DNA of 64,000 nucleotides from an uncultured Pelagibacteraceae bacterium. Its GTDB lineage: Bacteria; Pseudomonadota; Alphaproteobacteria; Pelagibacterales; Pelagibacteraceae. Position 1 is the stretch's first letter, and the number at the start of each line of letters is the position of its first letter. The stretch spans positions 1 through 64,000 of the forward strand of contig CACMIH010000001.1 in NCBI GenBank assembly GCA_902613755.1, read 5' to 3'. The notes beneath the pieces are model-generated. The model made no database searches and was not told the origin of the DNA. It saw only the letters and a program-made list of their open reading frames with translations. Position numbers and translations under genes: made by a program. Below are positions 39,351 to 48,163 of this stretch, one piece after another.

Positions 39351-39352
39351 GA

Positions 39353-40144
39353 CTATAAAACTGAAAAAATAGAATTTTTATCTAAGTTTTTTAAAAGTGA
39401 TTCACCAATTAAAAAAGTGTTAATTGATGTTTTGTTAATTAGCTCTAATAGCTCATCTTTATTCTTAATTCCACTTTCAGATATTAAAGGACCTTTGTGA
39501 CTTTTTACAACATCATAAATATCATAAGTTGTATTTACATCTGTTTTAAGTGTTTTTAAATTTCTATTATTTATTCCAATTAATGCATCTTTAAAATTTA
39601 ATGCTTTTTTAGCTTCTTCTACTGTATGAACTTCAACAATGACCGACATATTATATTTCAAAGCTTCATCATATAATTCAGAAGCAAGATCATCCGAAAC
39701 CCCAGCCAAAATAATTAAGATAGCATCCGCACCATAACTTTTTGCTAAAGGTATTTGAAATTTATCGATAAAAAAATCTTTACACAATATAGGTAAATTT
39801 ATTTTATCTTTTATTTTGCTTATGTGAATTAAATTTCCTAAAAAATAATCTTCCTCTGTTAAAACTGAAAGGCAAGTTGCTTTATTATTTAAATAAATCT
39901 GAGCAATATCTACAGGATTATAATCATTAATTATTATACCCGCTGAAGGACTTGCTTTCTTAATTTCAGCAATAATTGAAGTTTTATTATTTTTTATATT
40001 ATTTTCTATTTTCTCTTTAAAATTTATATAGCTGTTGTTTTTATTAATTAACTCATCCAAAGTTTTAAGATCTAAAGATTTTTTTAATTTATCAACTTTT
40101 TCAATTTTTTTTTGAATGATATTTTGAAGTATATTTTTAGACAT
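39353..40144 (-). CDS. trpC: Indole-3-glycerol phosphate synthase
   Basis: TIM-barrel enzyme that closes the indole ring in tryptophan synthesis, 263 residues. SIIAEIKKASPSAGII holds the catalytic Lys region, followed by ILCKDFFIDKFQI, IGINNRNLKTLKTD and the ESGI phosphate site. It is monofunctional (no TrpF fusion). It overlaps trpD by eight bases and is the last trp gene of this cluster; trpF, trpB and trpA are not in the window. Confidence 0.97.
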   Translation of the reverse strand: MSKNILQNIIQKKIEKVDKLKKSLDLKTLDELINKNNSYINFKEKIENNIKNNKTSIIAEIKKASPSAGIIINDYNPVDIAQIYLNNKATCLSVLTEEDYFLGNLIHISKIKDKINLPILCKDFFIDKFQIPLAKSYGADAILIILAGVSDDLASELYDEALKYNMSVIVEVHTVEEAKKALNFKDALIGINNRNLKTLKTDVNTTYDIYDVVKSHKGPLISESGIKNKDELLELINKTSINTFLIGESLLKNLDKNSIFSVL

Positions 40145-41129
40145 CTTGAATTTTTTCTAAATGTAAAAAGCTTTTCCCAGAAAGGATAAATTCTCTTGAG
40201 TAATTATATGCTTCTGAAAAGTCTAAAAATTTTTCTCCAACAATCAACCCCGCTGCAGCATTTAAACAAACTGCTTTTGAAAAATCATTATCTTCACCTT
40301 TAAATATTTCAATCATCTTATCAGCATTAAATTTTGCATCATCACCCACTAAATTTTTAAAATTATCTGCATTAACCCCCAAAGCAATTGGGTCTATTTT
40401 TATTTCAGAAATTTTATCATCTTTTAATTGAATAACATTAGTGATTGCATATGGAGATATTTCATCTAATCCATCTTCGCTATTTACTATCCAAGCAAAT
40501 TTCAAATTTAAATTTTTAAGTCCTTCTGCAAAAATTTTTGATAATTTTTTATCAAAAACACCCACAACTTGTCTCTCTACAAGAGCTGGATTACTTAATG
40601 GACCAATCATATTAAAAATGGTTCTTTTTCCAATTTTCTTTCTTACAGGTCCTACAAATCTCATTGCACTATGATAATTTGGCGCAAACATAAAACCAAA
40701 ATTATTGATATTAATTTCTTTTTCTATATCCTCAGGTTCTAAATCAATTTTAATTTTAAGAGCTTCTAAAACATCACCAGACCCACATTTTGAGGAAACA
40801 GCTTTATTGCCATGTTTAGCAACTTTTGTTCCCATGCTAGCTAAAAGTAGGGCAGAAGCTGTTGAAATATTGAGAGTATTCATGCCATCACCCCCAGTAC
40901 CACAAGTATCAATACAATCACTTACATCTACTCTTTTAGACTTTTCTCTAAGAACAAAAACTCCACCCGCTATTTCATCTGAAACTTCACCCTTTTCAGA
41001 TAGCAAAGTTAAAAAGTTAAAAATTTCATCATCACTGGCTTTTCCAGTCATTAATATTTCAAAAGCAGTTTTACTTTCTTCAAAAGTTAAATCTTGTTTA
41101 TTTTTAAGTTTTTCTAAAATTTGATCCAT
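40137..41129 (-). CDS. trpD: Anthranilate phosphoribosyltransferase
   Basis: Transfers phosphoribose from PRPP to anthranilate, 330 residues. DTCGTGGDGMNTLNIST is the PRPP/magnesium loop, followed by KHGNKAVSSKCGSGDVLEAL and NMIGPLSNPA. It is separated from trpG by four bases and overlaps trpC by eight. It is not fused to trpG, unlike in enterobacteria. Confidence 0.97.
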   Translation of the reverse strand: MDQILEKLKNKQDLTFEESKTAFEILMTGKASDDEIFNFLTLLSEKGEVSDEIAGGVFVLREKSKRVDVSDCIDTCGTGGDGMNTLNISTASALLLASMGTKVAKHGNKAVSSKCGSGDVLEALKIKIDLEPEDIEKEININNFGFMFAPNYHSAMRFVGPVRKKIGKRTIFNMIGPLSNPALVERQVVGVFDKKLSKIFAEGLKNLNLKFAWIVNSEDGLDEISPYAITNVIQLKDDKISEIKIDPIALGVNADNFKNLVGDDAKFNADKMIEIFKGEDNDFSKAVCLNAAAGLIVGEKFLDFSEAYNYSREFILSGKSFLHLEKIQDV

Positions 41130-41133
41130 AAAT

Positions 41134-41700
41134 TTAATTGTTAATAAAGTTTTTAAGAATTTTCATTCCAAATTTAGTTTTAATACTTTCAGGATGAAAT
41201 TGTACACCATGAATATTAAATTTTTTATGCTGAACACCCATTATAATCCCATCTTCTGTCTCTGCTGTAATCTCTAGCTCTTTTGATAACGTTTTTTTAT
41301 CAATTATCAAACTATGGTATCTGGTAGCTTCAAATGTATTTGGGAGGTTTTTTAAAATACCGATTTTTTTTGATTTGATTTTGCTTGTTTTGCCGTGCAT
41401 TAGCTTTCTTGCTTGAATAATTTTTGATCCAAAAACTTGTCCAATTATCTGATGACCTAAACATACTCCTAAAAAAGGCAATTCTTTGTATAATGATTTC
41501 AATATTTTAATACAATTGCCAGATTGATTTGGGTTGCCTGGTCCTGGTGAAATAACAATTTTATCATATTTCTTTTTAATGATTTCTTTAGAACTAATTT
41601 TATCATTTCTAACTACATCAACTTTAACATTTAATGAGGAGATATAGTGATACAAATTAAAGGTAAAACTATCGTAATTATCTATTAACAATATTTTCAT
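41134..41700 (-). CDS. trpG: Anthranilate synthase component II (glutamine amidotransferase)
   Basis: Supplies ammonia to TrpE, 188 residues, class I amidotransferase. Nucleophile Cys80 is in GVCLGHQ, with His169 and Glu171 in FHPES completing the triad. The oxyanion segment SPGPGNP is near residue 51. The start overlaps the trpE stop by one base. It might also serve p-aminobenzoate synthesis as a shared subunit, but its position strongly favours TrpG. Confidence 0.95.
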   Translation of the reverse strand: MKILLIDNYDSFTFNLYHYISSLNVKVDVVRNDKISSKEIIKKKYDKIVISPGPGNPNQSGNCIKILKSLYKELPFLGVCLGHQIIGQVFGSKIIQARKLMHGKTSKIKSKKIGILKNLPNTFEATRYHSLIIDKKTLSKELEITAETEDGIIMGVQHKKFNIHGVQFHPESIKTKFGMKILKNFINN

Positions 41701-43160
41701 TATCTTAAAGCGTTAATTAAAGCTTTCGCTTTATTAACTGTTTCCTCATATTCATTTTTAGGTTTGCTATCTGCAACTATACCTGCACCTGCTTGCACAT
41801 AAAATTTTTTATTTTTTGCAACTGCAGTTCTTAAGGCTATGCATGTATCAAATTCTCCATTTGCAGAAAAATATCCAATTCCTCCTGCATATACTTTTCT
41901 TTTTGTTGTTTCTAATTCATCTATAATTTCCATAGCTCTAATTTTTGGAGCTCCAGATACAGTACCTGCTGGAAAACCAGCCAAGAGCGATTTAAATTTT
42001 GAGATTTTATTATTATATTCCCCAACTACATTTGAAACTATATGCATAACATGAGAATATCTTTCAATAATGAAGCTTTCTGTAACATTTACCGAATTTA
42101 TCTTTGAAACTTTACCAGCATCATTTCTACCCAAATCAAGTAACATCAAATGCTCTGAAAGTTCTTTTTTATCTTTACGCAGGTCTCTTTCATAAAAAAG
42201 ATCTTCCTTTTTAGTTTTACCCCTTGGTCTAGTTCCTGCGATTGGTCTTACAGTAATTTTATTATCTCTAAGTCTCACAAGTATTTCAGGACTTGCACCG
42301 ATTATTTGAAAATCCTCAAAATTAAAGAAAAACATAAAAGGAGAAGGGTTTGTTACTCTTAGTTTTTTATAAATATCTAATGGTTTCTTTGTTAATTTTG
42401 CCTCAAATCTTTGGCTTAAAACAACCTGAAAAATATCTCCTAATTTAATATATTTTTTTGCCTTATTAACCATTGATAAAAATTTATTTTTTGAAGTGTT
42501 AGATTTTACTTTTATATTTTTTGATTTTTGAATTATTTTTTTATTAATATTTTTGATTGATGACTGAATGAGTAATTTAAACAAATCAGATTTAATTTCT
42601 TCATATTTATTTTTATAGTTTTTAATTTTTTCATCTTTAAAAATATTAGATATGTAAAAAATTTCTTTTTTTAAATTATCATGAATGACTAAAGTTCTTG
42701 GACGAAGAAGCCTTACATCTGGCAAATTAAGATCGTTTTTACAATTATTTGGAATTTTTTCTATGTATCTAATTGAGTCATAAGAAAAATACCCAGAGAT
42801 TAACGAGCAAATATTAGGTAAATTTTTGGGAGTTTCAAACTTGAAATCTTCAATGATTTTTTCAATTAATTTATCTGGTTTATCATTTAATTTCCTTTTT
42901 TTATTTGTTTGAATTAGATAAGAATTATTATTATTAAACTCCCAAATTTTATCAGGATTTTTACCAAATATTGTATATCTACCTTTGATTTTACCTTTTT
43001 CTACAGACTCAAATATAAAGCTGTTTTTTTCCTCTAGAAAATTATCAATTAAGTTTAATACTTCCTCATCATTTTTTACTTTCTTTTTAGTAAAGATGAT
43101 TTGATTTTTTTTGCTTCTATGTCGAAACTTAAAATCTTTGAAGCTTCGATTAATAATCAT
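41700..43160 (-). CDS. trpE: Anthranilate synthase component I
   Basis: Converts chorismate to anthranilate with TrpG, 486 residues. The catalytic half carries IIGASPEILVRL, RPIAGTRPRGKTKKED, MLLDLGRNDAGKVS, FPAGTVSGAPKIRAMEIIDE and AGAGIVADS, the standard chorismate-binding signatures. The N-terminal half is present, so end-product control is possible; the usual LLES tryptophan motif reads FESV here. It overlaps the ppiD-like gene by four bases. Confidence 0.95.
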   Translation of the reverse strand: MIINRSFKDFKFRHRSKKNQIIFTKKKVKNDEEVLNLIDNFLEEKNSFIFESVEKGKIKGRYTIFGKNPDKIWEFNNNNSYLIQTNKKRKLNDKPDKLIEKIIEDFKFETPKNLPNICSLISGYFSYDSIRYIEKIPNNCKNDLNLPDVRLLRPRTLVIHDNLKKEIFYISNIFKDEKIKNYKNKYEEIKSDLFKLLIQSSIKNINKKIIQKSKNIKVKSNTSKNKFLSMVNKAKKYIKLGDIFQVVLSQRFEAKLTKKPLDIYKKLRVTNPSPFMFFFNFEDFQIIGASPEILVRLRDNKITVRPIAGTRPRGKTKKEDLFYERDLRKDKKELSEHLMLLDLGRNDAGKVSKINSVNVTESFIIERYSHVMHIVSNVVGEYNNKISKFKSLLAGFPAGTVSGAPKIRAMEIIDELETTKRKVYAGGIGYFSANGEFDTCIALRTAVAKNKKFYVQAGAGIVADSKPKNEYEETVNKAKALINALR

Positions 43161-44578
43161 TTGAAATAATTTTTAACTCTATCAATAGTTTTTTGGTTTA
43201 ATTGTATTTTATATTTGCTAGTTAGCAATTGATCATAAGCAGCTAAAATACTTTTTCTTGTATTGGTAAATTCACTATTTACAAAATTCTTATAATCTTC
43301 ACCTTCTTTGTTTATTAGATTTTTATTAGAGCCTGTAATTTTTACTAAATAAATTTTATTTTCACTATTGTTTACTAAAGTAAAAGAATTAACTGGTAAT
43401 GAGTAGAGCATCTTTACAGAATTTATTTCAAAAATTTTGTCGTCGTTAATAGAGCTAATTGACATGTATTCTTTGTCAAAATTACTTAACTCATCAAATT
43501 TTGTGTTATTGAATTTATTATTTTGAATTTCTTCTAAAATTTTTCTGTTGTAATCAAATTTTCCTTTTTGATAAATTAATTCAACTATTTTACTTTTGAT
43601 TATTTCATTATCTAAATCTGGAGATAGATCATATTCTTGATCTATATTATAAAGTAAAAAATTATCACCACTCTCAATTAAATCTAATTTCGTTTCTTTT
43701 TTTGAATAAATTAATTCTTCATTTATTTGTTCACTTGAGCTAGGTGCAAATTTAGAAATATCTATAATATTTACATTAATATTTTCCAAAATATTTTCAA
43801 AACTCGTACCTTGTGAAATTTTGTTTTCAATTTCATCAATTTCATCAAAAAAAGCTTGATTAAATTTTTCAATACCAATCAAATTTTTAGGATTTAAAAT
43901 AACGTATCTAAAATCAATGTATTCTCTTTTTAATTGGTCTTTATTTTCCTCTATAAATACTTTTATTTCATCATCAGTATAATCTGACTTTAATTTATAT
44001 AGATTTTCCATATTAAAGTATTCAATATCTAAAGATCTGTTATTTTCTTCAAATTTTTTATCAATTATAAATTTTGGCGTAATAGTTCCAGCACCAATAA
44101 AATCAAATAAATGTTTTTGTAATTCTCTATTTTTTAATTTTAATTCAAACATTGGTGCAGACATATTGTTTGATAATAAAAATTTTTCATACTTAACTCT
44201 TTCAAATTTACCATTTTCATCATGAAAGTTTTTATTCTCTTTAATATTTTTAAGTATTGTTTTTTCATTAATTGAAATATTAAAATCCTCAATCTCAAGA
44301 TTAATAAGCGTGGTTGATATAAGTCCTGATAATAGTTCCTCTATAACATTGTTATTTAAATTATTTCTAATTGCATCTGCTGAAATCCCACTTTGATTAA
44401 CGTAATCCATAAAATCTTGAGTGGTGACATTTGTTTTATTTATTTTTGCAATATTGTTTTGATTATTTGTACTAAATCCACCACCAAAACCACCAAAGCC
44501 AAAAGCAATAATAATTATAACAATTAAAACCAATCCACCAAATTGTTTCCAGCCTAAGTTTTTTAATTTTTCAATCAT
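43157..44578 (-). CDS. ppiD: PpiD/SurA-type membrane-anchored periplasmic foldase
   Basis: A 473-residue protein with one N-terminal membrane helix (about 15-31, ending FGFGGFGGGF) and a large periplasmic part. The N-terminal region, with INKTNVTTQDFMDYVNQ and LLSGLISTTLI, matches the SurA-like chaperone domain of PpiD. It is shorter than E. coli PpiD (about 620), and I cannot find a clear parvulin motif in the middle, so isomerase activity is doubtful. It stands first in the minus-strand cluster ppiD-trpEGDC and is divergent from tpiA, the usual alphaproteobacterial order. Confidence 0.8.
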   Translation of the reverse strand: MIEKLKNLGWKQFGGLVLIVIIIIAFGFGGFGGGFSTNNQNNIAKINKTNVTTQDFMDYVNQSGISADAIRNNLNNNVIEELLSGLISTTLINLEIEDFNISINEKTILKNIKENKNFHDENGKFERVKYEKFLLSNNMSAPMFELKLKNRELQKHLFDFIGAGTITPKFIIDKKFEENNRSLDIEYFNMENLYKLKSDYTDDEIKVFIEENKDQLKREYIDFRYVILNPKNLIGIEKFNQAFFDEIDEIENKISQGTSFENILENINVNIIDISKFAPSSSEQINEELIYSKKETKLDLIESGDNFLLYNIDQEYDLSPDLDNEIIKSKIVELIYQKGKFDYNRKILEEIQNNKFNNTKFDELSNFDKEYMSISSINDDKIFEINSVKMLYSLPVNSFTLVNNSENKIYLVKITGSNKNLINKEGEDYKNFVNSEFTNTRKSILAAYDQLLTSKYKIQLNQKTIDRVKNYFK

Positions 44579-44593
44579 TGCGTTATAAATTTA

Positions 44594-44622
44594 TTGATCT
44601 GTAAAAAACAAATCTATAGATT
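44594..44622 (+). promoter_or_regulatory. Possible tpiA promoter overlapping a 12-bp palindrome
   Basis: In the 56-base gap between the divergent ppiD and tpiA genes, TTGATC (44594-44599) and TAGATT (44617-44622) are spaced 17 bases and each match four or more of six consensus positions. The -10 is half of a perfect palindrome AATCTATAGATT (44611-44622). This could be an operator or a chance AT-rich palindrome. Confidence 0.3.
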
Positions 44623-44634
44623 AAAAAGTCAATT

Positions 44635-45375
44635 ATGACAAATAAATATATGTATTTTGTAGCTAATTGGAAAATGTTTGGTGATTTAAGAACTCTAAAT
44701 TCACTTGATAAACTAATAAAGTTTTCGAAAACTAATAAGAAAAATAAGTTTAAAATAGTTTATTGTCCACCAAATACATTAATTCGACCTTTATCGAGAA
44801 GACTTAAAAAAACTAAAATAGATGTAGGAGCTCAAAATTGTCATCAGAGCTATGATTACGGTGCTTACACTGGCCAAGTAAATTCCACCATGCTTAAAAA
44901 TGTTGGAGCAAATTTTGTTATTTTGGGACACTCAGAAAATAGACAACTAGGTGAGACAGATAATTTAATTAATTTAAAAATAAAAAGCGCAATTAAATCA
45001 GGTCTCAAAATTATATTTTGTATTGGCGAAACTTTGAAAGAAAGAAGACAAAAAAAAACTAATCAAATTTTAAAAAAACAAATTGAAAAAGGATTAAAAT
45101 CGATAAAGAATAAATCTAAAATTATTATAGCCTATGAACCTGTATGGTCTATTGGAACGGGTGTAATTCCAAAAGAAGCTGATTTAAATAAAACTATTTC
45201 ATTTATTAAAAGTAGATTTGTAAAAAAATATCCTAAAATTTTATATGGTGGATCTGTAAATACTAATAACGTAAGTATATTAAAAAAAATTCCTAGTATT
45301 GACGGTTTTTTGGTTGGAGGTGCATCGCAAGACCCAAAAAAATTTATTGATATAATCAAAAAAACCATTAATTAG
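44635..45375 (+). CDS. tpiA: Triosephosphate isomerase
   Basis: Interconverts dihydroxyacetone phosphate and glyceraldehyde 3-phosphate, 246 residues, TIM barrel. The catalytic set is complete: Asn11 and Lys13 (ANWKMFG), His99 (LGHSENR) and Glu168 (AYEPVWSIGTG). The phosphate-binding segments YGGSV and GFLVGGAS are also present. It begins a plus-strand run toward secG after six bases. Confidence 0.98.
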   Translation: MTNKYMYFVANWKMFGDLRTLNSLDKLIKFSKTNKKNKFKIVYCPPNTLIRPLSRRLKKTKIDVGAQNCHQSYDYGAYTGQVNSTMLKNVGANFVILGHSENRQLGETDNLINLKIKSAIKSGLKIIFCIGETLKERRQKKTNQILKKQIEKGLKSIKNKSKIIIAYEPVWSIGTGVIPKEADLNKTISFIKSRFVKKYPKILYGGSVNTNNVSILKKIPSIDGFLVGGASQDPKKFIDIIKKTIN

Positions 45376-45381
45376 ATCCTC

Positions 45382-45681
45382 ATGGAAACTTTATTATTAG
45401 TAATCAACATCATACTTGCAGTTATTTTAGTTCTTTTGGTTTTATTGCAAAAATCAGAAGGAGGTGCTCTTGGTATTGGAGTTTCCCAAGAAAATTTTAT
45501 GCTCTCTAGATCAGCAGGCAGCTTCATGACAAAAGTCACTGCAATCGTGGCAACACTTTTTATCATTTGCAGTTTAGCTCTAACAATTATTTCTAGAGCA
45601 GAACTTACTCCTACGGGGTCGGTATTGGATACAGTTGAGGAAAAAACTGAAGATACACCTTCAATTCCAGAAAATAATTAA
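45382..45681 (+). CDS. secG: Protein-export membrane protein SecG
   Basis: Auxiliary subunit of the SecYEG translocon, 99 residues. Two membrane helices (about 3-23 and 50-71) flank the conserved cytoplasmic segment LLQKSEGGALGIG. The acidic C-terminal tail is periplasmic in the usual topology. Its position between tpiA and pyrG matches alphaproteobacteria. Confidence 0.93.
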   Translation: METLLLVINIILAVILVLLVLLQKSEGGALGIGVSQENFMLSRSAGSFMTKVTAIVATLFIICSLALTIISRAELTPTGSVLDTVEEKTEDTPSIPENN

Positions 45682-45688
45682 TTAATCC

Positions 45689-45717
45689 TTTTCAATTCAT
45701 TTTTTATTCGCTATAAG
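45689..45717 (+). promoter_or_regulatory. Candidate pyrG promoter, possibly giving a leaderless mRNA
   Basis: TTTTCA (45689-45694) and TATAAG (45712-45717) are spaced 17 bases in the 44-base gap before pyrG. Initiation about seven bases after the -10 would fall near 45724, two bases from the ATG at 45726. No Shine-Dalgarno sequence precedes this ATG, which fits a leaderless transcript. Predicted by eye only. Confidence 0.35.
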
Positions 45718-45725
45718 ATACTTCC

Positions 45726-47342
45726 ATGGCGCGATATATATTCGTCACTGGCGGCGTGGTTTCTTCCCTTGGCAAAGGTCTCTCTTCAGCATCTTTAGCT
45801 TATTTATTACAATCAAGAGGTTACAAAGTTCGTTTAAGAAAATTAGATCCTTATTTAAATGTGGATCCGGGAACAATGAGTCCGTTTCAGCATGGAGAAG
45901 TTTTTGTAACCGATGATGGGGCTGAAACAGATTTAGATCTAGGTCACTATGAAAGATTTTCAGGTGTTACTGCAAAGAAAACAGATAACATTACAACTGG
46001 AAAAATTTATAGTGATGTTCTTAGAAAAGAAAGAAAAGGTCAGTATTTAGGTAAAACTGTTCAAGTTATTCCACATATTACGGATAGAATTAAAGAATTT
46101 ATAAAACACGATACATCTAAAGAAGATTTTGTTATTTGTGAAATAGGTGGAATAGTAGGGGACATAGAAAGTTTACCATTTGTAGAAGCGATAAGACAAT
46201 TTTCGAATGATATTGGTAAAAAAAATGCATTATTTATTCATTTAACTTTAGTTCCTTATTTGAAAGCATCGGATGAAATAAAAACCAAACCAACACAACA
46301 TTCAGTAAAAGAATTAAGAAGTATTGGTATTCAACCTGATATTATAATTTGCAGATCAGAAAGACCTATTCCTTTAGAACATAGAAAAAAAATATCTTTG
46401 TTTTGTAATGTTGATATTAAAAATGTAATTGAAACTGTCGATGTTAAAACTATTTACGAGGCACCGATTAGTTTTGCTAATGAAAAATTAGATGTTCAAG
46501 TTTTAAATTATTTCAAAATAAAATCTAAAAAATCAAATAATTTAACACCATGGAAGAAAATAACTAAAATCACTCTTAATACTAAAAGAAATGTTAACAT
46601 TGCAATTATTGGAAAATATGTTGAATTAAAGGATGCTTATAAATCTTTAGATGAAGCACTTACTCATGGAGGAATATCCAATAATCTTAAAGTTAATTTG
46701 GTTAGAATAGATTCTGAAAAATTAAAAGTTTCAGAAATCAAAAATAAACTTAAAAATGTTTCAGGAATTCTAATTCCAGGTGGGTTTGGTAAAAGGGGAA
46801 CTGAGGGTAAAATTGAAGCGATAAGGTATGCAAGAATAAATAAAATTCCATTCCTTGGAATTTGTTATGGAATGCAAATGGCAATAATTGAATTTGCTAG
46901 AAATCAATTAAAGATTAAAAAAGCAACTTCATCTGAGTTTGATAAAGGCGGTGTTCATATTATTGGCTTGATGCATGAATGGGAAAAAAGTGGCAGAAAA
47001 GTTAAAGGAACAGATAAAGACTTAGGAGGCACCATGAGACTTGGTTCTTATGATGCAATTTTAAAAGATAAATCAAAAATTAGAGATATTTATAAATCTA
47101 GATTAATCAAAGAGAGACATAGGCATAGATATGAAGTGGATATTTCATATAAAGAAAAATTTGAGAGGAAAGGATTAATATTTTCAGGTTTATCTCCAGA
47201 TCATAAGCTTCCAGAGATAATAGAACTTAAAAATCATCCTTGGTTTATAGGAGTTCAGTTCCATCCTGAATTTAAATCTAGACCTTTGAACCCACATCCT
47301 TTATTCTCTTCTTTTATCAAAGCAGCAAAAAATCATAGATGA
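45726..47342 (+). CDS. pyrG: CTP synthase
   Basis: Aminates UTP to CTP with glutamine, 538 residues. The N-terminal synthase domain begins [20 protein letters not shown], containing the ATP loop. The C-terminal amidotransferase has nucleophile Cys380 (LGICYGMQ), the oxyanion segment [10 protein letters not shown] and GVQFHPEF. The first 22 or so codons are much richer in G+C than the rest (GCG, CGA, GGC, GTG, CTC where neighbouring genes use AT-ending codons). The stop overlaps kdsA by four bases. Confidence 0.98.
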   Translation: MARYIFVTGGVVSSLGKGLSSASLAYLLQSRGYKVRLRKLDPYLNVDPGTMSPFQHGEVFVTDDGAETDLDLGHYERFSGVTAKKTDNITTGKIYSDVLRKERKGQYLGKTVQVIPHITDRIKEFIKHDTSKEDFVICEIGGIVGDIESLPFVEAIRQFSNDIGKKNALFIHLTLVPYLKASDEIKTKPTQHSVKELRSIGIQPDIIICRSERPIPLEHRKKISLFCNVDIKNVIETVDVKTIYEAPISFANEKLDVQVLNYFKIKSKKSNNLTPWKKITKITLNTKRNVNIAIIGKYVELKDAYKSLDEALTHGGISNNLKVNLVRIDSEKLKVSEIKNKLKNVSGILIPGGFGKRGTEGKIEAIRYARINKIPFLGICYGMQMAIIEFARNQLKIKKATSSEFDKGGVHIIGLMHEWEKSGRKVKGTDKDLGGTMRLGSYDAILKDKSKIRDIYKSRLIKERHRHRYEVDISYKEKFERKGLIFSGLSPDHKLPEIIELKNHPWFIGVQFHPEFKSRPLNPHPLFSSFIKAAKNHR

Positions 47343-48163
47343 GTGCGATTAAAGTAAATTGTGAAAATATAGAAATTTCAAACAATAATAAGATTTGTAT
47401 TATTGCAGGTCCATGCCAACTTGAGACTGAGCAACATGCACTCGATATGGCTGGAAAAATTAAGGAAATTACCTCAAAATTTGGCCTTGGATTTATTTAC
47501 AAAACTTCATTTGATAAAGCGAACAGAACAAGCTTAAAAGGTGAAAGGGGAGCAGGATTAGATGCATCACTTCCTGTATTTGATAAAATTAAAAAGGAAT
47601 TAAATGTTCCTATTTTAACAGACATTCATAATGTAGAACAATGTGAAATTGTTTCAAAGCATGTCGATGTTTTACAAATTCCAGCTTTTTTATGTCGACA
47701 AACAGACCTGTTAATTGCTGCAGCTAAAACAAATAAAATTATTAATGTTAAAAAAGGTCAGTTCTTAGCACCATGGGACATGGTTAATGTAACTAAAAAA
47801 ATTTCAGAATCTGGAAATGATAAAATATTAGTAACTGAAAGAGGTGCAAGTTTTGGATATAACACTTTAATTTCTGACATGAGATCATTACCTATAATGG
47901 CAAAAAATGGTTATCCAGTTATTTTTGATGCTACTCACTCTGTTCAGCAACCAGGTGGACAAGGAGAATCTTCTGGTGGTCAAAGAGAATTTGTTGAATA
48001 TTTAGCAAGAGCTGCAGTTGCGGTTGGAGTTGCAGGTGTATTTATTGAAACGCATCAAGATCCTGATAATGCTCCATCAGATGGACCAAACATGGTACCA
48101 TTGAATAAATTAGAGAATCTATTAAAACAATTACACGATATAGATAATCTTATTAAAAAATAG
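47339..48163 (+). CDS. kdsA: 3-deoxy-D-manno-octulosonate 8-phosphate synthase
   Basis: Condenses arabinose 5-phosphate with PEP for the Kdo of lipopolysaccharide, 274 residues, TIM barrel. Motifs are [50 protein letters not shown] and [12 protein letters not shown]. It follows pyrG, whose CTP is needed to activate Kdo, and overlaps eno by one base. Confidence 0.97.
   Translation: MSAIKVNCENIEISNNNKICIIAGPCQLETEQHALDMAGKIKEITSKFGLGFIYKTSFDKANRTSLKGERGAGLDASLPVFDKIKKELNVPILTDIHNVEQCEIVSKHVDVLQIPAFLCRQTDLLIAAAKTNKIINVKKGQFLAPWDMVNVTKKISESGNDKILVTERGASFGYNTLISDMRSLPIMAKNGYPVIFDATHSVQQPGGQGESSGGQREFVEYLARAAVAVGVAGVFIETHQDPDNAPSDGPNMVPLNKLENLLKQLHDIDNLIKK

Noticed and set aside
40705-41124. 139-codon plus-strand frame opposite trpD
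   Set aside because: Serine/leucine-rich shadow of the trpD reading frame; no family resemblance and no promoter or ribosome binding site.
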